Shown here one piece after another: positions 44,485 through 53,388 of a stretch of 55,145 nucleotides of DNA. Made by a program: the position numbers and the translations under genes. The notes beneath the pieces were generated by a model, which was given only the letters and a program-made list of their open reading frames with translations, had not been told where the DNA came from and did no database searches. The stretch's first letter is position 1. Each line of letters opens with the position of its first letter. The stretch is from NCBI GenBank assembly GCA_902705825.1, contig CACSIL010000051.1, forward strand, positions 132,331 through 187,475, in the 5' to 3' direction. Source of the DNA: Halioglobus japonicus (lineage in GTDB: Bacteria; Pseudomonadota; Gammaproteobacteria; Pseudomonadales; Halieaceae).

Positions 44485-45021
44485 TCAATCCCGGGGCTGC
44501 GCAGACGTCGATTCTGGCGCCGGCTCTACCTTTGCAGCGCTACGTATCTTCGTCGCGGCACTCCCACTCACCAACCAGTAGGTCACACCCAGTGCCAGCG
44601 TTACGACACCTATCGCGAACACATATTCTGCGGATGTTTCGTTTATATCCAGTACGATAACTTTTCGCGCGATAGCCATCAGGGCCGTCGCGACCACCAA
44701 CTGAATAGGGAGTGTATTGGAACCGAGATACAGTCGAATGTTGATAAATATTTCAACAGCGATTAAAACCACCATAAACGCGCCGAAAATTTCGAATATT
44801 TCGCTGACCGTCAAATGTAATATCGGTGGTTCTTTCAGCGCATCATAGAGATGGTAAACGACGTCCAGAACACCGAGAAAGATCACCAGCACCATCAATA
44901 CTGCAAGCATTTTGATGCACAGCCGAATGGCGCCGTGCAGCACACGGATCAGTGGATCGTGAAAGTCTGCGGATAGTTCCTGATGAACAGCAGACTCGTC
45001 TCTGGGTTCCTCCTCCGCCAT
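44485..45021 (-). CDS. PsiE-family inner-membrane protein
   Basis: About 178 residues from the ATG at 45021, which has GGGAG 8 nt upstream; longer frames to 45066 lack a site. Four transmembrane helices are visible (MLAVLMVLVIFLGVLDVVYHL, FEIFGAFMVVLIAVEIFI, LVVATALMAIARKVIVL, FAIGVVTLALGVTYWLV), flanked by an acidic N-tail and a polar C-tail. This is the phosphate-starvation-inducible PsiE layout; its molecular function is not known. It lies 4 bp before the ceramidase gene, which may indicate that amide-lipid hydrolysis is induced under the same conditions. No pho box was identified. Confidence 0.85.
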   Translation of the reverse strand: MAEEEPRDESAVHQELSADFHDPLIRVLHGAIRLCIKMLAVLMVLVIFLGVLDVVYHLYDALKEPPILHLTVSEIFEIFGAFMVVLIAVEIFINIRLYLGSNTLPIQLVVATALMAIARKVIVLDINETSAEYVFAIGVVTLALGVTYWLVSGSAATKIRSAAKVEPAPESTSAQPRD

Positions 45022-45134
45022 TCTTCGTACTCCCATAATATCGCTGGCGCCTACCGCCAGACTCACGCATCGAAAGTACTGGGAATTCGCTCCTCAGGCA
45101 AGGCCTCGATACAGATTAGTCGTGTGGCGGCAAC

Positions 45135-45605
45135 TCAATCGCGATGCGGGTAGCGGTAGTGTTCAGCAGTGAACCCGCGATGTTGCATAAATCTTGCTCG
45201 GCGCGCTTCTTCCTTGATATCAGCTGGGGCCTGTTCGCCAAATTTGTTTTTCAGCACTTGGGCCGCGTGTGAATACCAATCTATCTCCAGTTCTTCCATA
45301 GTCAATGCTATATCAGACTTGGTGATACCGCGTTCACGGAGTTCTTCACAAAGGCGCACTGGGCCATACCCACGGTTGATACGTTGGCGGACATAACTTT
45401 CAGCAAAGCGCAGATCACTCTGCAGGTTTTGTTCAGTGAGTCGGGACAACTGTTCATCCAACAATGACTCGTCAGTGAAACGTCGCTTGAGTTTCCTTCG
45501 CAACTCCCAGATGGAATGCTCCCGACGTGCCAACAGGTTCATCGCAGCAAGGCGAATATCGGCAGGATTGATAACGGCTTCCACCGTCTCCATTTCGTCA
45601 GTCAT
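45135..45605 (-). CDS. recX: Regulatory protein RecX
   Basis: A 156-residue RecA modulator made of three RecX helical repeats (for example NLLARREHSIWELRRKLKRR, RQRINRGYGPVRLCEELRERG). It binds the RecA filament and limits its extension. It lies directly after recA on the same strand. Its ATG is only 10 nt past the stem of a Rho-independent terminator and has no ribosome site of its own, so expression depends on rare read-through of recA transcripts. Confidence 0.95.
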   Translation of the reverse strand: MTDEMETVEAVINPADIRLAAMNLLARREHSIWELRRKLKRRFTDESLLDEQLSRLTEQNLQSDLRFAESYVRQRINRGYGPVRLCEELRERGITKSDIALTMEELEIDWYSHAAQVLKNKFGEQAPADIKEEARRARFMQHRGFTAEHYRYPHRD

Positions 45606-45607
45606 GT

Positions 45608-45656
45608 AAAAAAAAGGCGCCGAGTACGAGAATGGGGGGAGCGGGACCCCGGCGCC
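45608..45656 (-). terminator. Rho-independent terminator between recA and recX
   Basis: On the minus strand GGCGCCG (45656-45650) pairs with CGGCGCC (45622-45616), with a further GGGG/CCCC pairing inside the loop, and the stem is followed by eight Ts. It terminates recA mRNA just before the recX start codon. Confidence 0.9.
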
Positions 45657-45698
45657 TGTGGAAAGGGTTCATTGAAAACATGGTATCCAAAAAGGGTG

Positions 45699-46754
45699 TT
45701 AGTCCTCCGACACAGATTCCTCTTCGCTTTTCTTCTTAGCGGCCTGAGCATCATTCTTCGGCGTATCCAGGTTGAGCATCTGTGCACGGATCTGCCCTTC
45801 TATTTCGCTGGCCACCGCGGGATTACTGCCCAAAAACTTGGCAGCGTTAGCTTTACCCTGGCCGATCTTGTCGCCCTTATAGGAATACCAGGCACCGGCC
45901 TTGTCCACCAGATTGAGCTTCACACCCCAGTCGAGGATCTCTGCCAATTGATAGATACCGGAACCGTACATGATCTGGAACTCGGCCTGCTTGAAAGGTG
46001 GAGACACCTTATTCTTCACGACCTTGACTCGGGTTTCATTACCGATGACTTCATCGCCATTCATGACAGAGCCAGTACGACGAATATCCAGCCGCACAGA
46101 AGAATAGAATTTGAGCGCGTTACCACCGGTGGTCGTTTCCGGGCTGCCGAACATGACGCCAATCTTCATGCGAATCTGGTTGATAAAGATCACCAGGCAG
46201 TTGGTCTGTTTAATGGCTGCAGTCAACTTGCGCATGGCCTGACTGAGCAGTCGGGCCTGCAGACCCATATGCGAGGCACCCATCTCTCCCTCGATCTCAG
46301 CTTTGGGCGTCAAGGCCGCTACCGAATCGATCACCAACACCTCCACGGCACCAGAACGCACCAGCATCTCTGCCACTTCCAGCGCCTGTTCACCCGTATC
46401 GGGCTGGGACATGATCAAGTCATCCACCTGTACACCCAGTTTTTCAGCGTAAGACGGATCGAGTGCGTGTTCCGCATCGATAAAAGCAGCATTGCCGCCC
46501 AGCTTCTGACACTCTGCAATTACCTGCAGGGTCAAGGTTGTTTTACCGGATGATTCAGGGCCGTAGATTTCACAAATCCGGCCGCGTGGCAGCCCGCCGA
46601 TACCCAACGCGATGTCCAGACCCAGGGAACCCGTCGAAATGGAGGGGATTGCCACCCGCTCCTTGTCTCCCATGCGCATGACAGTACCCTTGCCGAACTG
46701 TCTCTCGATCTGGCTCAGTGCTGCGTCGAGTGCTTTTGTCTTGTTAGCGTCCAT
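45699..46754 (-). CDS. recA: Recombinase RecA
   Basis: 351 residues from the ATG at 46754 (preceded by GAGAGAGG); the in-frame ATG at 46787 is not used by the family. Walker A GPESSGKT is at residues 65-72. Loop L1/L2 regions ([30 protein letters not shown] split over the core) and the acidic C-tail EEESVSED are all standard. It forms ATP-dependent filaments on single-stranded DNA for recombination and triggers LexA cleavage. A LexA box lies about 120 bp upstream. recX follows after a terminator. Confidence 0.98.
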   Translation of the reverse strand: MDANKTKALDAALSQIERQFGKGTVMRMGDKERVAIPSISTGSLGLDIALGIGGLPRGRICEIYGPESSGKTTLTLQVIAECQKLGGNAAFIDAEHALDPSYAEKLGVQVDDLIMSQPDTGEQALEVAEMLVRSGAVEVLVIDSVAALTPKAEIEGEMGASHMGLQARLLSQAMRKLTAAIKQTNCLVIFINQIRMKIGVMFGSPETTTGGNALKFYSSVRLDIRRTGSVMNGDEVIGNETRVKVVKNKVSPPFKQAEFQIMYGSGIYQLAEILDWGVKLNLVDKAGAWYSYKGDKIGQGKANAAKFLGSNPAVASEIEGQIRAQMLNLDTPKNDAQAAKKKSEEESVSED

Positions 46755-46871
46755 AATAGCCTCTCTCTTTATGCTGGTAATCAGCAAATTCTCGTTTAAT
46801 CCCGCCCTGGTTCCCGTTCATCCTGCTGCCAGCTACTTTGGTTTCATTGCTACAGCTGTACAGCAAAACTA

Positions 46872-46887
46872 CTGTATATATACTCAG
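46872..46887 (-). promoter_or_regulatory. LexA (SOS) box of recA
   Basis: CTGTATATATACTCAG on the plus strand fits CTGT-N8-ACAG with one mismatch (TCAG for ACAG); the flanking TA also matches. It lies in the upstream region of recA, where an SOS operator is expected. A perfect 10-bp palindrome (TACAGCTGTA, 46851-46860) sits between it and the gene. Confidence 0.8.
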
Positions 46888-46994
46888 TTGTTTGATTTGG
46901 GATTGCAAGCCCTGAAAGCGATTAAATTTGGCCATTTGGCCGTCGGCGGAAAAACCTGCCTGAATTATCGACAGGTATACGACCCCTTCTGTGA

Positions 46995-48188
46995 TCACGC
47001 CACGGGCGCAGGTATACCCTCAAATGCAGCACTGGCGCCGGGCAGGTAATCCCTCTCAAGCGCAGCCCGGTGTGGGGCATCAAGGGCCATCCAACTGGCC
47101 TTCAACTCCCGCCAGACACGGACCTGAAAGGTTTTCACCACGGCGCGAAAAGGATATCCGAGCAAACGTCCGTCGTAGAGCGCACGGTGGCTGTCGAACG
47201 CGGCCTCGTTGAACAGCGTTTCGCCACGGGCGGTGGCAGCTTCGTAGGCATTTTCGTTTTGCACCATCAACGGGATAAACGTGTTGCCAATCATCTGCAG
47301 TAGCGGCTGCAGCGCCGGTGTCAACGCCAGTGAGCCGGTCTGAGCACAGTGCTGTCGCGCGCTGATATCGCACAGCCAGCGAAAGGTTCGCGGCGCCAGC
47401 TCCTCCAGTAGTGCTATCGCTTCAGGGTCAACTAGGTTCATGCCCAATTGACCATAGGCGCTCGCATCAGCCAATGTGAAGCGTGCTCCCAGCAGATAGG
47501 GCTGTTCTGACAACAGGTGTTCCATGGCCGCAAGATAACCGTGCCAGGCACCTTCCAGCAGCGCATGCGTGGGCGGAAAACCCGCTCGCGAAGGCGCTGT
47601 TCTGTCCTGACTCACACCGGCGTCATAGCCCTCGGGCGCCACACTGAACAGATAGGGGCAGCGCGATACCTGCCGTCGATAGAGCCGCGCTGCAAGCAGT
47701 GGCGCCATACCCGGTAGCAGCAGCGGCCGAAATTCTCGCGCGGTCATATCGCCCATCGGGGTGCTGCGAGCCGAGCCGATCCAGCGCATGTGATGCACCA
47801 TATACAGGCCGAATTCATCGAACGCCTCGTCGATCAACTGGCAGATAAACGCGCGTTGCGGGTCCTCTGGCTTCAACGCCTCTGTGTGGCGCGCGGGGTG
47901 CTGATCCAGATAGTCTGCAAGTGAGGAAGAATCGTAGTAAAAACGACGACCATCTTCGGTATAAAACGGTACGGCCGGGTATTCATCCAACGCCTCAGAC
48001 ATCGAGGGAAACCGCCCGACCGTGCCGCGCCGTTTGGCCCGTTCCAGACGCAGCAGCATGCACAGGGAAGACAGGCGCCCGCCCTGCTCTGGCCAGCGCT
48101 CCCAGGCGTGGCCTGAAAAATCCAGCAGCGCCTGCATTTTCAATTGGTAAGGTGAAGCCGTCAGGCCCCAGAGCGTAAATTTCGTCAT
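46995..48188 (-). CDS. Glutathione S-transferase-like protein
   Basis: A 397-residue protein. The N-terminal thioredoxin-like part starts MTKFTLWGLTASPYQLKMQALLDFSG and contains AVPFYTEDGRRFYYDSSSLADYL, the glutathione-binding segment. An all-helical C-terminal GST domain (EQPYLLGARFTLADASAYGQL) follows, and the chain is longer than usual GSTs by about 150 residues. The motif TASPYQLK lacks the cysteine of the CPxC class. It lies upstream of recA on the same strand, but the LexA region separates them. Substrate unknown. Confidence 0.82.
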   Translation of the reverse strand: MTKFTLWGLTASPYQLKMQALLDFSGHAWERWPEQGGRLSSLCMLLRLERAKRRGTVGRFPSMSEALDEYPAVPFYTEDGRRFYYDSSSLADYLDQHPARHTEALKPEDPQRAFICQLIDEAFDEFGLYMVHHMRWIGSARSTPMGDMTAREFRPLLLPGMAPLLAARLYRRQVSRCPYLFSVAPEGYDAGVSQDRTAPSRAGFPPTHALLEGAWHGYLAAMEHLLSEQPYLLGARFTLADASAYGQLGMNLVDPEAIALLEELAPRTFRWLCDISARQHCAQTGSLALTPALQPLLQMIGNTFIPLMVQNENAYEAATARGETLFNEAAFDSHRALYDGRLLGYPFRAVVKTFQVRVWRELKASWMALDAPHRAALERDYLPGASAAFEGIPAPVA

Positions 48189-48512
48189 GAGTCAAAGCTA
48201 CCACTTTCAGACTGATGATACTGACACCCAACCCTTAACGACGCAATTGTTCAGATACCCCGCAGGAGAGAACACAGCACATTGCTGCACTGTAATTACA
48301 AACCACCGGATGGACGCTCGCGGGCAATTGTTTTCCAGTTCATCACGGCCTGTTCCTTGCACTGCCATAGGGCGCATTCCAATCTGGCAGACCCATTGCT
48401 TTGCCCGATATCCTTGCAAGCCTTCTCCGCATAACTGTGAACTGCACCCCATTGATACGTTCGCGCTCATCATCGACTTCTTAATATTTATTTTCCCTGC
48501 TACACTCGCCGA
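48189..48512. other. 324-bp divergent intergenic region
   Basis: It separates the GST-like gene (minus) from the FabH-like gene (plus). I see no gene. The only promoter element I can support is the extended -10 at 48498-48506 for the plus-strand gene. Confidence 0.5.
48498..48506 (+). promoter_or_regulatory. Extended -10 of the FabH-like gene
   Basis: TGC-TACACT ends 6 nt before the ATG at 48513. There is no room for a ribosome site between the expected transcription start and the ATG, so the mRNA may be leaderless. No good -35 is present. Confidence 0.45.
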
Positions 48513-49478
48513 ATGATAAAAGTATCCGGTTTTCGTATCGTCGCCGGCGGGCATGGACATCCCACGACGACTCTCGACACACACCAGCTTGAGGATGTTC
48601 TACCCAACCTCGAATCGGGTTGGGTAGGCGAGCGTCTGGGCATGAAGACCCGTCGCGTAGCGCTGCCTCACGAACGCGTCGCTGATCTGGGCATCTCTGC
48701 AACCAAACAGGCTCTAGAACGGGCCGGGTGGAGCGGAGACGACCTCGATCTGGTGGTGTGCGGCGCCTCTTTTCTGGAAGACTTGATGCCGGCACGGGCA
48801 TCGGTGATTGCTCAGGCGGTAAACCCTGACGCGGTTGCCTTCGATGTCAACGCGGCATGTTCGTCGGCACTGTATGCGCTGGCCGTGGCGCATTCGATGA
48901 TGAGCGTGGACTCGTCGCTGCAGCGCGCTGCAGTGTGTGTTGTCGAGCGCCCGACTGCCAGTGCAGACTATCGTGATTCCCACTCATCGGTATTCTTCGG
49001 TGACTCCGCCGCCTGCCTGCTGGTAGAACGCAGCGATGCCGAATCAGGGTTTGCCATCGAGGTCATCTCTATGCTGAATAACGCAAGAGAAACCGAAGCC
49101 GTACGTGTACCTCGCAACGGACACTTCCAACACGACAACCGCAGTGCATTTCGCCATGTGATGGAGATGGGTGAGCAGGTTGCCCGCGCCGCACTGGACG
49201 GTGCCGGTCTCGGTGTTGACGATATCACCCATATCGTCGGCCATCAGGCCAACCAGAGTGTACTGGGCTCCCTTGGGGAGCGACTGGGTGTACCGTGGGA
49301 GCGGCAGTGGCACAATTTTGAATGGGCCGGCAACCAGGGCGCCTCCGGTGTCCTGACCGCATTCTGCGGTGCGTGGTATGAAAACCTGGATACGCTGTCC
49401 AGTGGCGACCGCGTGATGCTCAACACAGTCGGATCCGGCTACACCGCAGCGGCTGTCCTGTTGCATTGGCTGGGATGA
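48513..49478 (+). CDS. FabH-like beta-ketoacyl-ACP synthase III
   Basis: A 321-residue thiolase-fold enzyme with a full KAS III triad: Cys in VNAACSSALYA, His in VGHQANQSVLG and Asn in WAGNQGASG. True FabH joins acetyl-CoA and malonyl-ACP; homologues also make specialised products (quinolones, long-chain olefins). The divergent N-terminus and the adjacent LLM oxidoreductase, 10 bp downstream, fit a specialised role better than housekeeping fatty-acid synthesis, but the substrate is not readable. A possible leaderless start is noted. Confidence 0.88.
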   Translation: MIKVSGFRIVAGGHGHPTTTLDTHQLEDVLPNLESGWVGERLGMKTRRVALPHERVADLGISATKQALERAGWSGDDLDLVVCGASFLEDLMPARASVIAQAVNPDAVAFDVNAACSSALYALAVAHSMMSVDSSLQRAAVCVVERPTASADYRDSHSSVFFGDSAACLLVERSDAESGFAIEVISMLNNARETEAVRVPRNGHFQHDNRSAFRHVMEMGEQVARAALDGAGLGVDDITHIVGHQANQSVLGSLGERLGVPWERQWHNFEWAGNQGASGVLTAFCGAWYENLDTLSSGDRVMLNTVGSGYTAAAVLLHWLG

Positions 49479-49488
49479 GCGCCCTCTC

Positions 49489-50376
49489 TTGAGCACAGCA
49501 GCAGTGTCTCCCGGCCCTGGACTCGGGCTAGTACTGCCGAAAGGGCCCGGCCCCGTTACTGACTGGCCGCGCGCGGGAGCAGCATTCGCACAGTTGGAAT
49601 CCGATGGCTGTTCCGCTATCTGGCTGACCGACCACCTGTTCTTTCCCTCAGACACACCCGATGCCCTCACCATGGCAGCTGTTGCCACGAGCGCGACGAC
49701 ACAATGCATGATCGGCACCGGGGTAATCCAGTTACCGTTGCGCCAGGTTGCCGCTGTGGCGAAATCCTGTTCCACATTATCCGCTCTGTCTGGCGGACGG
49801 TTTGTACTCGGCGTGGGAGTCGGCGAACACCGTCAGGAATACGAGCGCGCCGGGGCCTCATTCAGCAACAGGGGGGCCGCCCTCGACCGGGGCATCGGCG
49901 AACTCCGTGAGCTGTGGGCACCTGGAGACAGCTGGTTCGAACAGCGCCCGGCTGCACCGGACATTCCGATCTGGGTCGGAGGTCGATCTGAACGCTCCTT
50001 GCAGCGAGCCGCCGCTGCAGGCGACGGCTGGTTTCCCATGTTCATCTCGGCGGCAGGCTTTGCGCGCCGTTCAACACAACTCGACAAACTGACAATAGAC
50101 GCAGGCAGAGACCCCGCCGAGGTACAACGGGCAGTGCTCGTGATCGCCTCAGTCGATCGTCCGCAGTGGAGCGCTGACGACGCCCGCACCTGGGCTACCA
50201 ACCTCTTCCGCGCCGATCCGCTGGCAATTGAACGCCACGTGATTACCGGTTCCGCCGGGGAAGTCGTCGATCGCCTCGGCGCGTTCCGCGAGGCCGGCGC
50301 TCAACATATCGCCGTTCTGATTGCTTCGGATAATGCGGTAGAGGCGCATAGCGCTCTGGCCAAAGAGTGGGATTAA
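49489..50376 (+). CDS. LLM-class flavin/F420-dependent oxidoreductase
   Basis: A 295-residue luciferase-like barrel: GCSAIWLTDHLFFPSDTPD, GGRFVLGVGVGEHRQEYERAG, APDIPIWVGGRSERSLQRAAAAGDGW. The last motif is common in the F420/FMN LLM group. The frame begins at TTG (49489) 10 bp after the FabH-like gene, with GGGATGAG upstream; GTG at 49504 is an alternative. The close spacing suggests one operon with the ketosynthase. It converges on the SDR gene. Substrate unknown. Confidence 0.85.
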   Translation: MSTAAVSPGPGLGLVLPKGPGPVTDWPRAGAAFAQLESDGCSAIWLTDHLFFPSDTPDALTMAAVATSATTQCMIGTGVIQLPLRQVAAVAKSCSTLSALSGGRFVLGVGVGEHRQEYERAGASFSNRGAALDRGIGELRELWAPGDSWFEQRPAAPDIPIWVGGRSERSLQRAAAAGDGWFPMFISAAGFARRSTQLDKLTIDAGRDPAEVQRAVLVIASVDRPQWSADDARTWATNLFRADPLAIERHVITGSAGEVVDRLGAFREAGAQHIAVLIASDNAVEAHSALAKEWD

Positions 50377-50432
50377 AGCCAGCTCAGTTCTGACGACGAA
50401 TCCGGCAGCTGCGGCTAGAGCTGTAGTCAGTG

Positions 50433-51290
50433 CTACGCGTTGTCCCGTTTGCTACGAATATCGTCTGCCATAGCCTCCAGTAAACGAAACGTCGATACAG
50501 GGTCCTGCCGCTTGAGTTCCAGCAGCTCCATCTCGGGTCCGTCGCCAACGGCAATCTCCTCGACGCCATCGACGATGCCCTGCAAAATGCGCTCAGCACA
50601 CACTGAGACATCCATACCCGATTCTATGTCAGCGTCCTCTACCCCGGTGGGTTCTCCCGTTCCGGTGAGGGCGTTCGCGCCGATATTCGTGCGGATAAAG
50701 CCGGGGACGATGGTCGTTACCTTGATGCCCTGATGTGCAACCTCAGTGCGCAGCGCATCAAAAAAGCCCATCACCGCGTGCTTGGCCGCGCAGTAACCGG
50801 TACGCAGTGGCACACCGACTTTACCCGCCACACTGGCTGTAACCATTACATGACCAGCACCCTGTTCCACCATTATTGGCAGTACGGCCTTGGTCAACGC
50901 TATCTGTGCGACGACATTCAATTCGAACAAAGTGCGGTACACATGCAACTCAGTTTCCAGGCAAAAGGAGCGTTGCGAGGTACCGGCATTATTGATTAAC
51001 AGGTCGATACGACCATACGCCTTCTGTACAGCCTGCACGGCTTCGGGCAGCGCATCATAGTCCAACACGTCAAGCGGCAGCACCAGTAGATTCTTTGCAG
51101 CTGCGCCGGCCGCGATGCACTCATCGCGCACACGTTGCAGTTCAGGCACATTGCGCGCTGACAACACCACGGCTGCCCCTGCCGCAGAAAAGCCCCGGAC
51201 CAACGCCTCCCCGATTCCAGACGAAGCACCGGTAATCCAAACCACCTGCTGCGAAAATATTTCCTCAATCGGGCTGTTTTTAGCCGGCAT
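50433..51290 (-). CDS. Short-chain dehydrogenase/reductase (DHRS7-like)
   Basis: About 285 residues from the ATG at 51290, preceded by a strong AAGGAGGAGG; the longer frame to 51365 overlaps the transporter gene. The TGASSGIG cofactor motif, the NNAG motif, the catalytic Tyr-x3-Lys (YCAAK) and Ser in VTASVAG are intact. It reduces or oxidises a carbonyl/alcohol with NAD(P)H. It follows the MFS transporter gene by 14 bp on the same strand, so the pair is probably co-transcribed and may handle the same compound. Confidence 0.9.
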   Translation of the reverse strand: MPAKNSPIEEIFSQQVVWITGASSGIGEALVRGFSAAGAAVVLSARNVPELQRVRDECIAAGAAAKNLLVLPLDVLDYDALPEAVQAVQKAYGRIDLLINNAGTSQRSFCLETELHVYRTLFELNVVAQIALTKAVLPIMVEQGAGHVMVTASVAGKVGVPLRTGYCAAKHAVMGFFDALRTEVAHQGIKVTTIVPGFIRTNIGANALTGTGEPTGVEDADIESGMDVSVCAERILQGIVDGVEEIAVGDGPEMELLELKRQDPVSTFRLLEAMADDIRSKRDNA

Positions 51291-51304
51291 AAAACCCTCC
51301 TCCT

Positions 51305-52603
51305 TCACGATGGCGCGGCTGCCAGATCTGCGCGCAAAGTGCGCGCCGCAAGATAAAAGTGGCAAGCCGACCAGAACATAATCGCGGGCAGCAGATACAG
51401 CATCGCATACCGCAGAGAATCTGTGCCCAGTGAGCCCTGCAAAAAGTCGCTGAGCAAACCCGTGCTCCAGGGCCCCAGTCCGAGACCAATAATATTAATG
51501 ATCAGGAACAGTATTGCCGAGGATAGCGCACGCATCCGCAAGCCCACCAGACCATGCGTGGTAGCGATAACATTACCCAGATAAATATTAAACAGAATGC
51601 CCGGCACAATCCCCAGCAGCAATGAAGTATATGCGTTGGGAACAAGGTAGATCGCCACCATAAAAGGTACGCAGACAAAACCTGCCAACGACGGCAGCCA
51701 CAAGTACCAGCGCTGGTCACGCCGCGCCAATCGGTCGGCAAGCAAACCACCACAGAACACTCCCACGGCGCCACCGAGGCCTATTGTCAGCGCCAGCCAT
51801 GTACCGAGTTCGCCCGTCGTCATGCCGTGCGAGCGGATCATGAACGATGCTATCCAGTTGCTGGTACTGTATCCGGCAAACGCATTCAGGCCCGCGCCCA
51901 GCGCCATGTGTCTGAAAGATCGTCGGCTCCACAGCAGGGCAAGGACGTCGCGCAGCGGCACTACGGTATCGCTGTCCTGACGCTGCTCATTCAAGCCGCG
52001 AACAGGTTCGGTGATGGTAAAGCGCACGATGATTGCCAGTATGATACCCGGGATACCAACCACCATAAACGCCACTCGCCAGCCGAAGAACTCATTCAAC
52101 CAACCACCGGCCAGGAAACCAAAAAGTATGCCGATGCTGACGCCCATGGAGTAAAAGCCAATAGCACTTGCGCGCTCATTCGGACCGAAAATGTCCGAAA
52201 TAATGGCATGTGAGGGAGGGCTGCCACCGGCCTCGCCAACACCCACGCCGATACGCGCCAACAACAACTGAATATAGTTTTGCACCATGCCGCTTATCGC
52301 GGTCATAAAACTCCAGATAAACAGCGATAAGGCTACGATATTGCGCCGATTGGAACGATCGGCCCAGCGTGCGATAGGAATACCTGCTGTCACATAGAAT
52401 ACGGCAAAGGCAAAGCCGGTGAGCAACCCGAGTTGGGCATCAGAAAGCGCGAGATCGGCCTTGATCGACTCCTGCAGAATCGCCAGCAGTTGCCTGTCGA
52501 TAAAATTGAAACTATAAACGATCGTTAAGATAACTAGCGTGTAATAGGCCTTTTTGCGAGAAGCATAAGGATTGTCTTGCCCAGCTGTTTCTGGCGGGTT
52601 CAC
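51305..52603 (-). CDS. Spinster-type MFS transporter
   Basis: A 432-residue protein with 12 predicted transmembrane helices. The N-terminal FNFIDRQLLAILQESIKADLALSDAQLGLLTG pattern (split over helix 1 and its loop) and the GVGVGEAGGSPPSHAIISD motif are diagnostic of the Spinster-like MFS family. These often carry lipids, sterols or aromatic acids; cargo is unknown. The start is GTG and overlaps the stop codon of the SIMPL gene by 4 bp, so translation is coupled. It lies 14 bp before the SDR gene. Confidence 0.9.
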   Translation of the reverse strand: MNPPETAGQDNPYASRKKAYYTLVILTIVYSFNFIDRQLLAILQESIKADLALSDAQLGLLTGFAFAVFYVTAGIPIARWADRSNRRNIVALSLFIWSFMTAISGMVQNYIQLLLARIGVGVGEAGGSPPSHAIISDIFGPNERASAIGFYSMGVSIGILFGFLAGGWLNEFFGWRVAFMVVGIPGIILAIIVRFTITEPVRGLNEQRQDSDTVVPLRDVLALLWSRRSFRHMALGAGLNAFAGYSTSNWIASFMIRSHGMTTGELGTWLALTIGLGGAVGVFCGGLLADRLARRDQRWYLWLPSLAGFVCVPFMVAIYLVPNAYTSLLLGIVPGILFNIYLGNVIATTHGLVGLRMRALSSAILFLIINIIGLGLGPWSTGLLSDFLQGSLGTDSLRYAMLYLLPAIMFWSACHFYLAARTLRADLAAAPS

Positions 52604-53340
52604 TGCGTTATCGCAAGCGATACATTCACCGTGACTCTATAGCTGTTCTCTCCCGCGGCGACCGGCACTGACTCGGCGCTATCCGCTGCCATCAAACCCC
52701 TGGCCATCATCGGTGCGGGGCGCGGGTTGAAGTTCTGCTCAGAGATTTCCAGTATGTCACCCAGATCCACTCCTGCCGCATCGGCCAGAGTGCGTGCTTT
52801 GGCCAGCGCGGCCTCCATAGCCTTGACTCGTGCCTGTGTAATTGCCGCAGAGGGATCATCATTAGTGAACTGAATGCTCCCCCCTTCATTGACGCCCAAC
52901 GTCACTGAAGTGTCGAGTACCTCGCCCACTTTGCTGATATCCCGCACGCGCACCGACAGTGAATTGCGCACGATGTAACCCACCAGCTTGGGAGGCTCAG
53001 CCTGCCCGCTGCTCTGCCGGTTCGGGTAGGTGTATCGCGGCTGAATATCAAAACTGGCTGTTTGCAGATCACGTTTGTCGATTCCCAGACCGGTCATCGC
53101 TTCGAGTACTTTACTCATCGCCGCAGAGTTGGCGGTTAATGCCTCCCGCGCTGTCGGTGCTTCCCGACTGACACTCAACATCAACACGGCCATATCCGGC
53201 GCGATATCAACACTGCCCTCCCCGCTAACCAGAATACGCGGCTGTACGTCATCAGCGGCATTGGCAAATTGACCTGTAAAACCCAGTAATATCAGTAAGG
53301 TCGCAAAAACTGTCGATCGGGCCTGCAACTGTTTTTTCAC
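52600..53340 (-). CDS. SIMPL-domain periplasmic protein
   Basis: A 246-residue protein with a signal peptide (about residues 1-28, ending ANA) and one SIMPL/DUF541 domain (ILVSGEGSVDIAPDMAVLMLSV...RVTVNVSLAITQ). Family members such as BP26 form periplasmic rings and are linked to oxidative-stress defence. The GTG start has AGGAG 6 nt upstream. It shares its stop with the MFS start (4-bp overlap). Confidence 0.9.
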   Translation of the reverse strand: MKKQLQARSTVFATLLILLGFTGQFANAADDVQPRILVSGEGSVDIAPDMAVLMLSVSREAPTAREALTANSAAMSKVLEAMTGLGIDKRDLQTASFDIQPRYTYPNRQSSGQAEPPKLVGYIVRNSLSVRVRDISKVGEVLDTSVTLGVNEGGSIQFTNDDPSAAITQARVKAMEAALAKARTLADAAGVDLGDILEISEQNFNPRPAPMMARGLMAADSAESVPVAAGENSYRVTVNVSLAITQ

Positions 53341-53388
53341 CTGAATCTCCTGCTAAATCGGTGGGGTAGCGTAGGTTTCTGTCTCGAC

